From NCBI GenBank assembly GCA_015065695.1, contig SVPT01000010.1:1-38860 (forward strand): 38,860 bases of DNA. The letters run 5' to 3'. Below are positions 16,752-24,853 of the stretch, in pieces; position 1 is the stretch's first letter, and each line of letters begins with the position of its first letter. The stretch is from Oscillospiraceae bacterium. GTDB lineage: Bacteria; Bacillota; Clostridia; Oscillospirales; Acutalibacteraceae. Position numbers and translations under genes: made by a program. The notes beneath the pieces were generated by a model that did no database searches, had not been told where the DNA came from, and saw only the letters and a program-made list of their open reading frames with translations.

Positions 16752-18596
16752 ATGAGAAAAAATTTAAAGAAAACATTGGCATTGCTGCTGGCTCTGTGCG
16801 TTATGCTCAACGCAGCATCGTCGGTATTTGCGTCAGGAGCAGAGGAGATGACCCCTGCGCAGGTTGCAAAAATGATCGGTGAAAGAAGCAAAATCACACT
16901 GGGCACCGATAATATAATCGCTGTGACCTTTGGCTACAACGATGGCAAGGAATCCGCAACTGACACAGTAGATGTTCAGGCAAAAAACTTGGGTCTGGAA
17001 AACGCAACAGATTTTTCCATATCAGAAAGCTGTGAGGAGAAGCAGCCGATAGAGGGATTCGCGGTTATCGATTTTGAACTGGCGGGCACCTCCGATGGAC
17101 TGCTGACTGTCAGCGTTACCCGCACTGCCGCAGCAGAAGCACCCGACGCAGTGTATATCTGGCACAAGAATAAGTGCATGGGCGAGGCAGAGGTGGAAGC
17201 GGTCATTGAGGAAAATCCCACGCCGAAATACACAGTAAACTATATGCTTCAGGGGCTGGACGGCGAATATGTGCTGTCCTCTTCCGATGTGATGACCGGC
17301 AAGAAGGACACCATGGTTGCTGTGACCGAGCTTACCAAGGAGCATAACGGCTTCCGCTTTGTGTCAAGCGAGAGCAACGTGGAAAGTATGATTCCTCCTG
17401 CCGATGACAGTATGGTCATCAACCTTTTCTACGACCGGGAGAAATACACCATCACCTTTGACACCAACGGAAAGGGTGAGGCTCCTGCCGCACTTGAAAA
17501 TGTAATGTATCAGGCGACTGTCACTGCACCGGAAGCTCCCGAGGCAGAGGGATTTGAGTTCATGGGGTGGTATACCGAAAAGTCGTGCGAAAATCTTTGG
17601 GATTTTGAAAAGCAGCAGGTAACGGGCAATATGACCCTGTACGCAAGCTGGAAAGAGCTTGAGCAGCAGCCTGACAAAACCGAGGTGCAGCGCATCGAGG
17701 GTGCTGATCGCATAGAAACTGCCATTGCGACCAGCAAAGCGGGCTGGGAGAAGGCAGAGGTGGTCGTGCTTGCCAATGCCCTGCGTTATCCCGATGCACT
17801 TGCGGGAGCGACCATAGCCCACGCAAATGATGCCCCCATTCTGCTGACCGCGGGAAACAGCCTTGAGAAAGAGGTTAAGGCGGAGATGGAGCGACTTGGC
17901 GCAAAAAAGGTCTATCTCCTTGGCGGCGAGGCAGTAATGTCCGCGGCTCTTGAGCAGGAGATAAAGGCACTGAAGCTGGAGAGTATCCGTCTTGCGGGCA
18001 CTGACCGCTACGGCACTGCCGCTGCCATCGCAAAGCAGCTTGCTGCCGACAGTAGTACGCAGTCAGATGCGGTGTTTATCGCAAGCGGTGAGGATTATCC
18101 CGATGCCCTCTCTGCTGCCCCTGTAGCCGCAATAAGTGGCAGCCCGGTGCTGTTCATTGCGCCCAACGGACCTGTTGACAAGGAAACAGCTGCCATTCTG
18201 AATGGCAGTAATGTGAAGAACATCTTTGTCATAGGCGGTGAGAAAGCCATTTCGGCAGAGGCTATGGAAAGCCTGCGCAGGGACGGCATAAAGGTAGAGC
18301 GTTACAGCGGCGCAGACCGCTACGAAACAGCCGCACGCATAGCCGAAGCCTTTGCGGAAAGCTATACCGGAAAGGGCATTGCCATCGCAACCGGCAGAGA
18401 TTTCCCCGATGCTCTGGCAGGCAGTGTGTACGCTGCCAAGATGGGTTACCCAATGCTGCTGACCGCCATGGAGCATACCTCCGCGCTGGACAGCTATGTT
18501 GAAAAGCATCAGCCGCAGAATGCGGTGGTATTCGGTGGAAATGCAGCAGTGCCGCAGGAGGCACTGGGCGTATTGGGCAATACCGATGCTGAATAA
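16752..18596 (+). CDS. Secreted protein with InlB B-repeat and three cell-wall-binding repeats
   Basis: 614 aa. A Sec signal peptide (MRKNLKKTLALLLALCVML, cleavage after VFAS) leads to a unique N-terminal region (about 30-150). Next is a MucBP-like segment (about 155-230). A Listeria-Bacteroides/InlB B-type repeat follows at about 232-303 (YTITFDTNGKG through MTLYASW). The C-terminal half holds three PF04122-type cell-wall-binding repeats beginning near residues 311 (RIEGADRIETA), 410 (RLAGTDRYGTA) and 512 (RYSGADRYETA). In Clostridia such triplets anchor proteins non-covalently to wall polymers. No SLH, LPXTG or enzymatic domain is visible, so it is probably a wall-attached adhesin or scaffold. 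The SD GAGGAGAGAG precedes ATG 16752. Confidence 0.88.
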   Translation: MRKNLKKTLALLLALCVMLNAASSVFASGAEEMTPAQVAKMIGERSKITLGTDNIIAVTFGYNDGKESATDTVDVQAKNLGLENATDFSISESCEEKQPIEGFAVIDFELAGTSDGLLTVSVTRTAAAEAPDAVYIWHKNKCMGEAEVEAVIEENPTPKYTVNYMLQGLDGEYVLSSSDVMTGKKDTMVAVTELTKEHNGFRFVSSESNVESMIPPADDSMVINLFYDREKYTITFDTNGKGEAPAALENVMYQATVTAPEAPEAEGFEFMGWYTEKSCENLWDFEKQQVTGNMTLYASWKELEQQPDKTEVQRIEGADRIETAIATSKAGWEKAEVVVLANALRYPDALAGATIAHANDAPILLTAGNSLEKEVKAEMERLGAKKVYLLGGEAVMSAALEQEIKALKLESIRLAGTDRYGTAAAIAKQLAADSSTQSDAVFIASGEDYPDALSAAPVAAISGSPVLFIAPNGPVDKETAAILNGSNVKNIFVIGGEKAISAEAMESLRRDGIKVERYSGADRYETAARIAEAFAESYTGKGIAIATGRDFPDALAGSVYAAKMGYPMLLTAMEHTSALDSYVEKHQPQNAVVFGGNAAVPQEALGVLGNTDAE

Positions 18597-18636
18597 GCAT
18601 GACCGGCTGACAGCAAATACAGTCGGATAAAACGAA

Positions 18637-18668
18637 AGCACGCGGAAAGAATACTCTTTCCGCGTGCT
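18637..18668. terminator. Bidirectional terminator between the wall protein and DUF47 genes
   Basis: AGCACGCGGAAAGA and TCTTTCCGCGTGCT make a perfect 14-bp stem with an ATAC loop. T-rich stretches follow on both strands (GCTTTTG; TTCGTTTTATCC), so it serves both convergent genes. Confidence 0.9.
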
Positions 18669-18690
18669 GATGCTTTTGTGCAAAGAAAAA

Positions 18691-19314
18691 TCAGGTGTTG
18701 AAGATGGATATGCCGGATACAACGTCTGCAACGTGCTCACAGCGGTCGCAGCACAGCTCCAGATATTCGTAAATCTCACGCCACACGATAATCTCAACGG
18801 GGTCGGTGGACTGGGTGTGCAGGTTGCGCATAGCCTGGAAGTAGCAGGCGTCGCCCTCTTCTTCAAGGTTGTTCAGCTCAACAACCAGTTCGCCAAGACG
18901 CTTGGATTTCTTGAAGTTGGGCAGCTCTGCCAGCAGGGTGCGCATGGTGTCGCAGCAGCGTACTACTATCTCGGCAAAAGCCAGCACATCTTCCCGCATA
19001 GCGGTGACGTTGTCAATGTGAATGTGAATGAGTACGTCCTCGATGCTGTCGGTGACATCGTCGATGTTCTGGCTGAGAGCCATGATGTCCTCACGCTCGA
19101 TGGGGGTTATAAAGGCTCGAACAAGCTCTGCGGTCATCTCGTGCTTTTTCAGGTCTCCGCGATGCTCGATTTCATGAAGCTTCTTAAGCTGCTCGGGAAT
19201 TGCGGCGACGTCAAAGTTCTTCAGTGTTTCATAGAGAAGCTTGGAAGCCTCCGATGCTATTTCAGCGCACTCAACGAAATTATTGAAAAAGAAATTGTCT
19301 TTCTTGCTTGCCAT
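18691..19314 (-). CDS. DUF47 (PhoU-like) protein partnered with Pit transporter
   Basis: 207 aa all-helical protein of the DUF47 family. Acidic metal-binding-like motifs recur as in PhoU: IEHRGD, QNIDDVTDSIED, NLEEEGD and DRCEHVADVV. DUF47 proteins are normally encoded next to Pit phosphate permeases and are thought to regulate them. The gene follows pit on the same strand with a 57-nt gap, so a pit-DUF47 operon is likely. SD AAGGGAGAA precedes ATG 19314. The C-terminus ends at a bidirectional terminator. Confidence 0.9.
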   Translation of the reverse strand: MASKKDNFFFNNFVECAEIASEASKLLYETLKNFDVAAIPEQLKKLHEIEHRGDLKKHEMTAELVRAFITPIEREDIMALSQNIDDVTDSIEDVLIHIHIDNVTAMREDVLAFAEIVVRCCDTMRTLLAELPNFKKSKRLGELVVELNNLEEEGDACYFQAMRNLHTQSTDPVEIIVWREIYEYLELCCDRCEHVADVVSGISIFNT

Positions 19315-19371
19315 AATGAGTATTCTCCCTTCAAATAAATAAACGCAGCGGTACGGAGTATGTGCTGTAGA

Positions 19372-20424
19372 TTAGAGAACGGCAATAAACAGCTTTGCCG
19401 CAAGGAAACCAATAAGTCCGCAGCCGGGGAAGGTCAGTATCCAGGTCAGTACCATTTCCTTGACAACGCCAAGGTTTATGGCGGAAAGACGCTTGGTTGC
19501 GCCAACGCCCATGACAGCAGTGGTCTTGGTGTGGGTGGTGCTTACGGGAATACCGAACAGAGAGGAGAGCAGCAGGCAGGTAGCACCTGCGAGGTCAGCG
19601 GCGAAGCCCTGATAACGCTCCAGCTTTACCATGTCCATACCTACAGACTTGATGATGCGGTATCCGCCGATGGAGGTGCCTACTGCCATAACAACAGAGC
19701 AGAGCAGTATCATCCACATGGGGAAGGAGGCGTTGGTGGTGGTGTCCTGCCCGTTGGCGAGGAAGACACCCAGCATCAGAACGCCCATGAATTTCTGACC
19801 ATCCTGTGCGCCGTGCATGAAGGACATTGCAGCACCGCCGAATATCTGCGCTCCCTTGAAGAAGCCGGTTGTCTTGCGGCGGTCAGCGTTGCGGAATATA
19901 AGCATGGTAAGATGGGTGTAGATGAAGCCCAGTGCAAAGCCGAGTATGGTGGAAAGCACCAGACCGTACAGTACCTTGACCCATTCAGAGCCATTGATGC
20001 CGCCAAGACCATTATGTATGGCTATAGCAGCGCCGGAAAGACCTGCGATAAGCGCGTGGCTTTCGCTGGTGGGAATGCCAAACCACCATGCCATCACAGC
20101 CCAGACGATGATGGCTACAAGAGCGGCGCACAGGGCGATGATAGCCTCACCGCTGTTGTCACCGAAGTCAACCATGTTTTTGATGGTGGTTGCGACGGTT
20201 GCATTGAGCATGGTCATAAACAGAATGCCGAAGAAGTTGAAGAAAGCCGACATAAGTACCGCAGCCCGTGCGGACATGGAACGAGTGGCAACACAGGTTG
20301 CTATGGCGTTGGGCGCATCGGTCCAGCCGTTGACGAAGATTACACCCAGTGTGAGTAGCATAGCGATCAACAATACGGGGTTGGATAATGCCTGCTGGAA
20401 AAACCAAGAAAAGCTCATTTCCAA
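19372..20424 (-). CDS. Inorganic phosphate transporter, PiT family
   Basis: About 350 aa with roughly ten hydrophobic segments. The PiT signature is duplicated: FVNGWTDAPNAIATCVATRSM at the N-terminus and GIPVSTTHTKTTAVMGVG at the C-terminus. An internal GIPTSESHALIAGLSGAAIA is also typical. It imports phosphate (as a metal-phosphate complex) driven by H+ or Na+. The start is ambiguous. TTG 20424 lies 10 nt after TAAGGAAGTGAT, a long SD match, while ATG 20418 is two codons further at 16 nt. A perfect TATAAT (minus strand, 20454-20459) lies upstream without a good -35. Confidence 0.9.
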   Translation of the reverse strand: MEMSFSWFFQQALSNPVLLIAMLLTLGVIFVNGWTDAPNAIATCVATRSMSARAAVLMSAFFNFFGILFMTMLNATVATTIKNMVDFGDNSGEAIIALCAALVAIIVWAVMAWWFGIPTSESHALIAGLSGAAIAIHNGLGGINGSEWVKVLYGLVLSTILGFALGFIYTHLTMLIFRNADRRKTTGFFKGAQIFGGAAMSFMHGAQDGQKFMGVLMLGVFLANGQDTTTNASFPMWMILLCSVVMAVGTSIGGYRIIKSVGMDMVKLERYQGFAADLAGATCLLLSSLFGIPVSTTHTKTTAVMGVGATKRLSAINLGVVKEMVLTWILTFPGCGLIGFLAAKLFIAVL

Positions 20425-20615
20425 ATTTACATCACTTCCTTAACATAGTATTGATTATATTTTAGTGTATACGAAATGAATATGCAATATTATGAAGGCG
20501 CGAAACCACAAAAAAGTTCAGTTGCATAACTGACGCTTTAAATGACTAAAAAAATATATGCTCTTTGTTAAGCAACAGTTATGTATTATGTGAAAAAAAC
20601 GCACAAACGCTGCAA

Positions 20616-20667
20616 AAAAGCAAAGACGCACCGTTATATGCAGTGATAACGGTGCGTCTTTGCTTTT
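20616..20667 (-). terminator. Very strong terminator of spo0A
   Basis: A perfect 22-bp stem, AAAAGCAAAGACGCACCGTTAT with its complement, and an 8-nt loop (ATGCAGTG). On the minus strand it is followed by a T-tract (CTTTTTTGC), 30 nt after the spo0A stop codon. On the other side it also faces the promoter region of pit. Confidence 0.92.
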
Positions 20668-20697
20668 GATAAAGTATTGCGTTGCAGAAAAGGGTAA

Positions 20698-21480
20698 TTA
20701 GCAGATTTCAGAGGAGTTGGACATACCGAGGCGCAGCTTATCGGAAATCATTGCGATGAACTCGGAATTGGTGGGCTTGCCGCGTGCGTTGTGGATAGTA
20801 TATCCGAAGTAGGAATTGAGTACATCAATATTGCCTCGGTCCCACGCAACCTCTATGGCATGGCGAATGGCACGTTCTACGCGGGAAGGCGTCGTTTCAA
20901 AGCGGATAGCAACGCTGGGATAAAGCTGCTTGGTGACTGCGTTGATAATCTCAGCATCCTGTACCGAAATCATAATGGCGTGGCGCAGATAGTGATAACC
21001 CTTGATGTGAGCAGGTACGCCAATCTGGTGCAGAATCTGGGTAACGGTCAGCTCAAGGTCGCCGCTCTTTATCTTGGGCTCAGGTGCGCGTTCTGCAACG
21101 CGTCCCTTGCGTGCCAGTTCATGCAGCTTCATGGCAAGCTTGCCGTAGTCGAAGGGACGTACCATAAAGCAGTCCGCGCCTGCCTCAAGGGCTTCCCTCT
21201 CCAGCTTGGGGCTGGCAAAGCCGGACATGATGATAACAGCGGGTATCTCGTCGATAGAGAGTTTCTCCATTGCGGAAATCATGCCGATTCCGTCTATACT
21301 TGACATGAACACATCAGCGAGTATAACGTCATAATGTGTCTGGGAGATCTTTTCGAGGAGCTTGAGGCCGTCTTTGGGTGCAGGTATGAGTTCAATACCG
21401 TATTTTGTCAGAGCGTGCTGACATTCAGGATAAAGCTCGTTAGTATCGTCTGAGATTAGTACAACAATTTTTCTGTCCAT
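20698..21480 (-). CDS. spo0A: Sporulation master regulator Spo0A
   Basis: 260 aa. The receiver domain (about 1-125) has the acidic pocket ISDD, phospho-acceptor Asp in ILADVFMSSIDG and Ser in IMSGFAS. The usual conserved Lys is replaced by Arg (FMVRPFD). The Spo0A-type DNA-binding domain (about 150-260) includes HIKGYHYLRHAI, the recognition region PSRVERAIRHAIEVAW and KPTNSEFIAMISDKLRL. Spo0A~P binds 0A boxes (TGTCGAA) and starts sporulation. ATG 21480 is chosen for the SD AAGGGGG and the family N-terminus; the track start adds 20 non-homologous residues. The gene lies downstream of spoIVB, the conserved order in Bacillota. Confidence 0.97.
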   Translation of the reverse strand: MDRKIVVLISDDTNELYPECQHALTKYGIELIPAPKDGLKLLEKISQTHYDVILADVFMSSIDGIGMISAMEKLSIDEIPAVIIMSGFASPKLEREALEAGADCFMVRPFDYGKLAMKLHELARKGRVAERAPEPKIKSGDLELTVTQILHQIGVPAHIKGYHYLRHAIMISVQDAEIINAVTKQLYPSVAIRFETTPSRVERAIRHAIEVAWDRGNIDVLNSYFGYTIHNARGKPTNSEFIAMISDKLRLGMSNSSEIC

Positions 21481-21511
21481 GGTGAATACCCCCTTGGTTT
21501 GATTTGATAAG

Positions 21512-21540
21512 ATAATATCACAAAATAATTGATTTGGCAA
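21512..21540 (-). promoter_or_regulatory. Sigma-A-type promoter of spo0A
   Basis: Minus-strand TTGCCA (21535-21540), a 17-nt spacer and TATTAT (21512-21517), each 5 of 6 matches. The start would be near 21505, giving a leader of about 25 nt. I did not find a convincing sigma-H promoter in the same gap. Confidence 0.65.
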
Positions 21541-21623
21541 GAGGTAATGAGAAAAAATATCACCATAAATATCAATTCTGCTTTGTGCGAATACTACATA
21601 TTGTGCTGTAACCGGGAATTTGA

Positions 21624-21688
21624 TGTCAAATAGTTAAGTCTGTTGTCGAATAAGAAAATATCGTGTAAAACAGTAATACATTGTCAAC
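21624..21688 (+). promoter_or_regulatory. Spo0A-box-like sites upstream of spo0A
   Basis: A perfect 0A box TGTCGAA lies at 21644-21650, with near matches TGTCAAA at 21624-21630 and TGTCAAC at 21682-21688, all on the plus strand (opposite to spo0A). This suggests autoregulation as in Bacillus. The boxes lie over 100 bp upstream of the predicted start. Confidence 0.55.
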
Positions 21689-22947
21689 TAGTGAAATAAA
21701 TGCTCGTTGATTATCATGTTCTCGGAGAATATGGCGTACCCCTTTGTTGGGTTGTTGACAAAGACGTGGGTGACTGCCGCAACAAGTCTGTCCTGCTGAA
21801 TTATGGGACTGCCGCTCATACCTTGCACAATACCGCCTGTCAGTTCCAGCAGACGTGTGTCGGTTACACGAATGACCATGCTGCGTGTCGGTGAAGAATT
21901 GTCGTAATTGATTTGTTCAATAACTATGTCGAAAAGCTCCGGCCGGGTGTGCCCGGGCAAAGTTGTCAGCAGTTGGGCAGCGCCCTCGCGTACCTCGTGC
22001 TTGGGCGCAACGGGAATAAGCTGCTTTTCGCTCAATTCACCACTGAAAATGCCGTAAACGCCGGTACAGTCGTTGAGCAGCAATGTTCCAAGCTGCTTTG
22101 AGCCAAGGCTGCCAATCAGCTCGCCGGGGTGTCCTTTTGTGCCGCGATTGATGCCTGTCAATACCGCATCAGTCAGTATCCCGCCCGTCATGGGAATAAT
22201 CATACCGCTGTCACTGTCGCAGATAGCGTGCCCAAGTGCGCCGAATACCTGCGTTTCCGGGTCTACAAAGGTCATTATTCCTATGCCCGCAGTGCTGTCG
22301 CGTACCCAGATGCCCGCACGGTAGCAGCAATCGGTCAGCGAGTATACGGGGGTGAGCATGGTGTTTCGTTCGCTTCCGTCAATGCCGCGTATGCACAGTG
22401 TCAGCGGATTGCCGGAAGAATCTTCAACGGCATTCAGGAGGTCGGCGGCACAGCCGGCTGCAGTGCCGTTTATAGATGTTATAATGTCGCCGCCGGACAG
22501 CCCTGCAATTCTGCCGGGATTGACCGGACCGGCAGAGGTGGCAACGTCAACGGTGTCCGCTATGACAATGCCATCGGCAGAAATGGCAATGCCTACCGGC
22601 TGACCGGAAAGATATACCGACCTTTCGCCGGAGATAATAACATTAATACGTTTGAGGGGGACAGCACCGAAAAGCGATGCATAAGCACTGCGGTTTTCGG
22701 TAATATCATCACCTGCCGCATTAACCTGGGAGGCAGGAATACTGATGCAGGAATTTGCTCCGAATGAGACTGTCTTTCCGCTGGTTACATAGCTGCTGCT
22801 GACATATATTTCGTCAGGCAGCGAGCCGGCAGCACTTGACAGGATACAGGAGAATGCCGCAGTGAGCAGCAGCAGAAAGCACATGGTTTTCAGTTTTCTC
22901 CGTGTACGGGCAGTGCGCCCTCCCAGTGCTTTGCAATTCATTTTCAA
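21688..22947 (-). CDS. spoIVB: SpoIVB serine peptidase
   Basis: About 419 aa. An N-terminal membrane anchor (MCFLLLLTAAFSCIL) precedes a PDZ domain (about 115-205, with PGRIAGLSGGDIITSING). The S55 peptidase domain carries the catalytic His in GALGHAI and Ser in VQGMSGSPIIQ. In Bacillus it is made in the forespore, crosses into the intermembrane space and triggers pro-sigma-K processing. Pairing with spo0A downstream is conserved. The start is either TTG 22947 (10 nt after AAGGAAGTGA) or ATG 22941 two codons on. This is the same SD-TTG-ATG arrangement as in the pit gene. Length and motifs look complete. Confidence 0.95.
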   Translation of the reverse strand: MKMNCKALGGRTARTRRKLKTMCFLLLLTAAFSCILSSAAGSLPDEIYVSSSYVTSGKTVSFGANSCISIPASQVNAAGDDITENRSAYASLFGAVPLKRINVIISGERSVYLSGQPVGIAISADGIVIADTVDVATSAGPVNPGRIAGLSGGDIITSINGTAAGCAADLLNAVEDSSGNPLTLCIRGIDGSERNTMLTPVYSLTDCCYRAGIWVRDSTAGIGIMTFVDPETQVFGALGHAICDSDSGMIIPMTGGILTDAVLTGINRGTKGHPGELIGSLGSKQLGTLLLNDCTGVYGIFSGELSEKQLIPVAPKHEVREGAAQLLTTLPGHTRPELFDIVIEQINYDNSSPTRSMVIRVTDTRLLELTGGIVQGMSGSPIIQQDRLVAAVTHVFVNNPTKGYAIFSENMIINEHLFH

Positions 22948-23077
22948 AACCGATTCACTTCCTTTCTTGCCGCAAATATAATTTGCACAGCAGACAGCCC
23001 ATTATCATGTCAAAATACCTGATGTTCTGAAAATAATTGCCTGCGGATATAGCTGTGCAAGGAGGGAAAATAGGATA

Positions 23078-23106
23078 TTTACAATTTCTGCATATCGTGA
23101 TAAAAT
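23078..23106 (+). promoter_or_regulatory. Sigma-A promoter for the corrinoid protein gene
   Basis: TTTACA (23078-23083), a 17-nt spacer and TAAAAT (23101-23106), each 5 of 6. It implies a leader of about 85 nt. I saw no B12-box-like motif, but did not fold the leader. Confidence 0.6.
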
Positions 23107-23196
23107 GTACACATACCGCTGAGTAATTAGAGTGCTGCAGATCGAATAACGGTGCGGCAATTGGTAAATATTTGGAAAACATCGGGAGGTGCTTGT

Positions 23197-23832
23197 GTGA
23201 GCAAGCTTGAACAGATACAGGAAACATTGCTGAGAGGCAGAGAGAAGCCGCTGGTGCAGCTTGTGCAGGAGGCAATGGACGAAGGAACCGCCCCTGAGGC
23301 TATTTTAGATGAAGGTCTGGTTCCTGCCATGTCGAAGCTTGGCGAGCAGTATAACGAAGGCAAAGTATTTGTTACTGAACTTATGCGCAGCGCGAAGGCA
23401 TTCAACAGCGTGCTTGCACTGATTGCCCCGAAACTGGCTGAGGGTGAGCATAAGGACGTAGGTACTGTAGTCATAGGCACAGTGTTTGGCGATAAGCATG
23501 ACATAGGCAAAAACCTTGTCGGCATAATGCTCCGCGGTGCGGGCTTCAAGGTAATTGACCTCGGCTGCGAGGTCAGTGCAGAGGCGTTTGCCGATGCGGT
23601 GGAAGAGAATAATGCTGATGTTGTCGCGCTGTCCGCTCTGCTTACCACCACAATGAAGTATCAGACAGAGGTTATAGAAACCCTCGCCGGTCGCGGACTG
23701 CGTGACCGTGTAAAGGTTATGGTAGGCGGCGCACCCGTTACTGAGGAGTTTGCCCGCTCTATCGGTGCCGATGCATATGCAGAGAATGCCGCAGCCGCCG
23801 CAAAGCGTGCGCTGGAGCTTGTAGGTGCGTAA
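23197..23832 (+). CDS. Stand-alone corrinoid (B12-binding) protein, MtbC/MtaC-like
   Basis: 211 aa from GTG 23197, chosen for GGGAGGT 6 nt upstream. An N-terminal helical B12-binding cap domain (about 1-85, with LVPAMSKLGEQYNEGKVFV) precedes a Rossmann-like cobalamin-binding domain. The latter has the histidine ligand motif DKHDIGKN (DxHxxG), followed by GFKVIDLGCEV, SALLTTTM and VGGAPV. Such proteins carry a methyl-corrinoid between a substrate methyltransferase (MtaB, MttB or similar) and an acceptor methyltransferase. Neither partner is in the window and the gene has its own promoter and terminator, so its substrate cannot be told. Confidence 0.9.
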   Translation: MSKLEQIQETLLRGREKPLVQLVQEAMDEGTAPEAILDEGLVPAMSKLGEQYNEGKVFVTELMRSAKAFNSVLALIAPKLAEGEHKDVGTVVIGTVFGDKHDIGKNLVGIMLRGAGFKVIDLGCEVSAEAFADAVEENNADVVALSALLTTTMKYQTEVIETLAGRGLRDRVKVMVGGAPVTEEFARSIGADAYAENAAAAAKRALELVGA

Positions 23833-23853
23833 GCGAATAAATTGCATAAGCAA

Positions 23854-23893
23854 AAAAGCCCCTGTGTGCCATTAGCGGCATACAGGGGCTTTT
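23854..23893 (+). terminator. Terminator of the corrinoid protein gene
   Basis: AAAGCCCCTGTGTGCC pairs with GGCATACAGGGGCTTT (one G-T pair) around ATTAGC, followed by TTT. It lies 22 nt past the stop codon. Confidence 0.85.
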
Positions 23894-23966
23894 GGGGATC
23901 TCAGTAATCATATATACATATATATAATAGTGTAGGCATTTTCAGGTTATCATATGGATAAAAAAG

Positions 23967-24001
23967 AAAAGCCACTTCCCAGGCATAGGAAAGTGGCTTT
24001 T
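23967..24001 (-). terminator. Terminator of the 72-aa protein gene
   Basis: AAAAGCCACTT (23967-23977) pairs with AAGTGGCTTTT (23991-24001). On the minus strand the stem is followed by CTTTTTT, suiting transcription from the gene at 24064-24282. Confidence 0.8.
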
Positions 24002-24063
24002 GTGATGTTCACAGTTTACTTTCGGTATAGAACAGCTTATGTGCTGATGAGCTTATTGCAAAA

Positions 24064-24282
24064 TCAGAACTGCTCGGCTTCCTCAGCGGTGACAAGGATA
24101 ATCTGCTCTTCGGGGTACTTGCTCTCTGCGCCGCCGACACCATAGATAAAGAACTCGCCCTTGGGAGTCTTGTAGAGGGATTCCTCGTAGCCTGCGGGGT
24201 CGCCGAAGTAGCTGACGGTGTTGGTCTTGACGAGGGTAGCGGTCTCAGTGTTGTATACCTTTCTTCCAACCTTCAGTTTCAT
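24064..24282 (-). CDS. Small conserved-looking protein of unknown function (72 aa)
   Basis: 72 aa, starting MKLKVGRKVYNTETATLV, with YFGDPAGYEESLYKT and GEFFIYGVGGAESKYPEE in the middle. It looks like a compact beta-rich cytosolic protein with no signal peptide, membrane helix or cysteines. I do not recognise a named domain, though similar small proteins are familiar from gut Clostridia. A good SD (AAGGAGAA) precedes ATG 24282 and a terminator follows at 23967-24001, so it is a convincing single-gene unit despite its size. Function unknown. Confidence 0.7.
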   Translation of the reverse strand: MKLKVGRKVYNTETATLVKTNTVSYFGDPAGYEESLYKTPKGEFFIYGVGGAESKYPEEQIILVTAEEAEQF

Positions 24283-24482
24283 GGTGCATTCTCCTTTTCG
24301 TATGTTTGATGTTTGTATTTCTTTTTGCCTTACGAGGATATTATACTCATTTATTTAATGTATACAATATGTTTAACTCAAATTCTACATTTCAAACAAA
24401 TTAAAAAGGGGAGAAGAAGTAAATCACAATAAGTTGCGTATGAAAATGCAGTGTTTTCGGGTCTTAAGAACAATACACACGC

Positions 24483-24496
24483 TGACTATATAGTCA
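24483..24496. repeat. Perfect 14-bp palindrome
   Basis: TGACTATATAGTCA is fully self-complementary. It lies in an AT-rich gap (24283-24517), 21 bp past the 3' end of the 71-aa gene. It could be a protein-binding site; nothing else in the gap looks functional. Confidence 0.35.
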
Positions 24497-24517
24497 ATAA
24501 GCTGCTGTCGCAAAGAT

Positions 24518-24733
24518 CTACTTGCTTGGTGTTTCCAGCATATGATGCTTTTCAAAATACGCTGTCAGCAAATCCTTGATATACTGCGGCCCTATGCACA
24601 GCTCTTTATCGAAGCCGTATTTTAGCTGCAACTTTTTGTCTTCTGATATGATATGGATATAGGGAAGCCGAATATACCAGTAGAATGTTTTTCCGTCAAA
24701 AACGATTTTTCTCTTTCCTTTTTTCAGAATCAT
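24518..24733 (-). CDS. Small protein of unknown function (71 aa)
   Basis: 71 aa from ATG 24733, which has GGAAGTG 5 nt upstream; the track's 24817 start has none and would add 28 residues. The sequence (MILKKGKRKIVFDGKTFYWY, then IHIISEDKKLQLKYGFD) looks like a small beta-sheet protein rich in Lys and Tyr. There is no signal peptide or membrane helix. I do not recognise the family. It stands alone between AT-rich gaps on the same strand as its neighbours. The frame is plausible, but support rests on the SD and composition only. Confidence 0.5.
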   Translation of the reverse strand: MILKKGKRKIVFDGKTFYWYIRLPYIHIISEDKKLQLKYGFDKELCIGPQYIKDLLTAYFEKHHMLETPSK

Positions 24734-24853
24734 ACTATCACTTCCGGTTTTGGGTTTGTGTAAAGGCAGAGAAACAGGACGATTTGCATATACACAGCAA
24801 ACCGCCCTGTAAATCATTCATTAGTCAATAGGCAGGGGAAGAAATCAATGCGC

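Noticed and set aside
21481-21687. Sigma-H promoter for spo0A
   Set aside because: A GCAGAAT matches the -10 pattern but no AGGA-type -35 lies at the right distance.
24421-24492. Short plus-strand reading frame after an SD-like AAGGGGAGAAG
   Set aside because: The ATG is too far from the SD and the frame stops after 17 codons.
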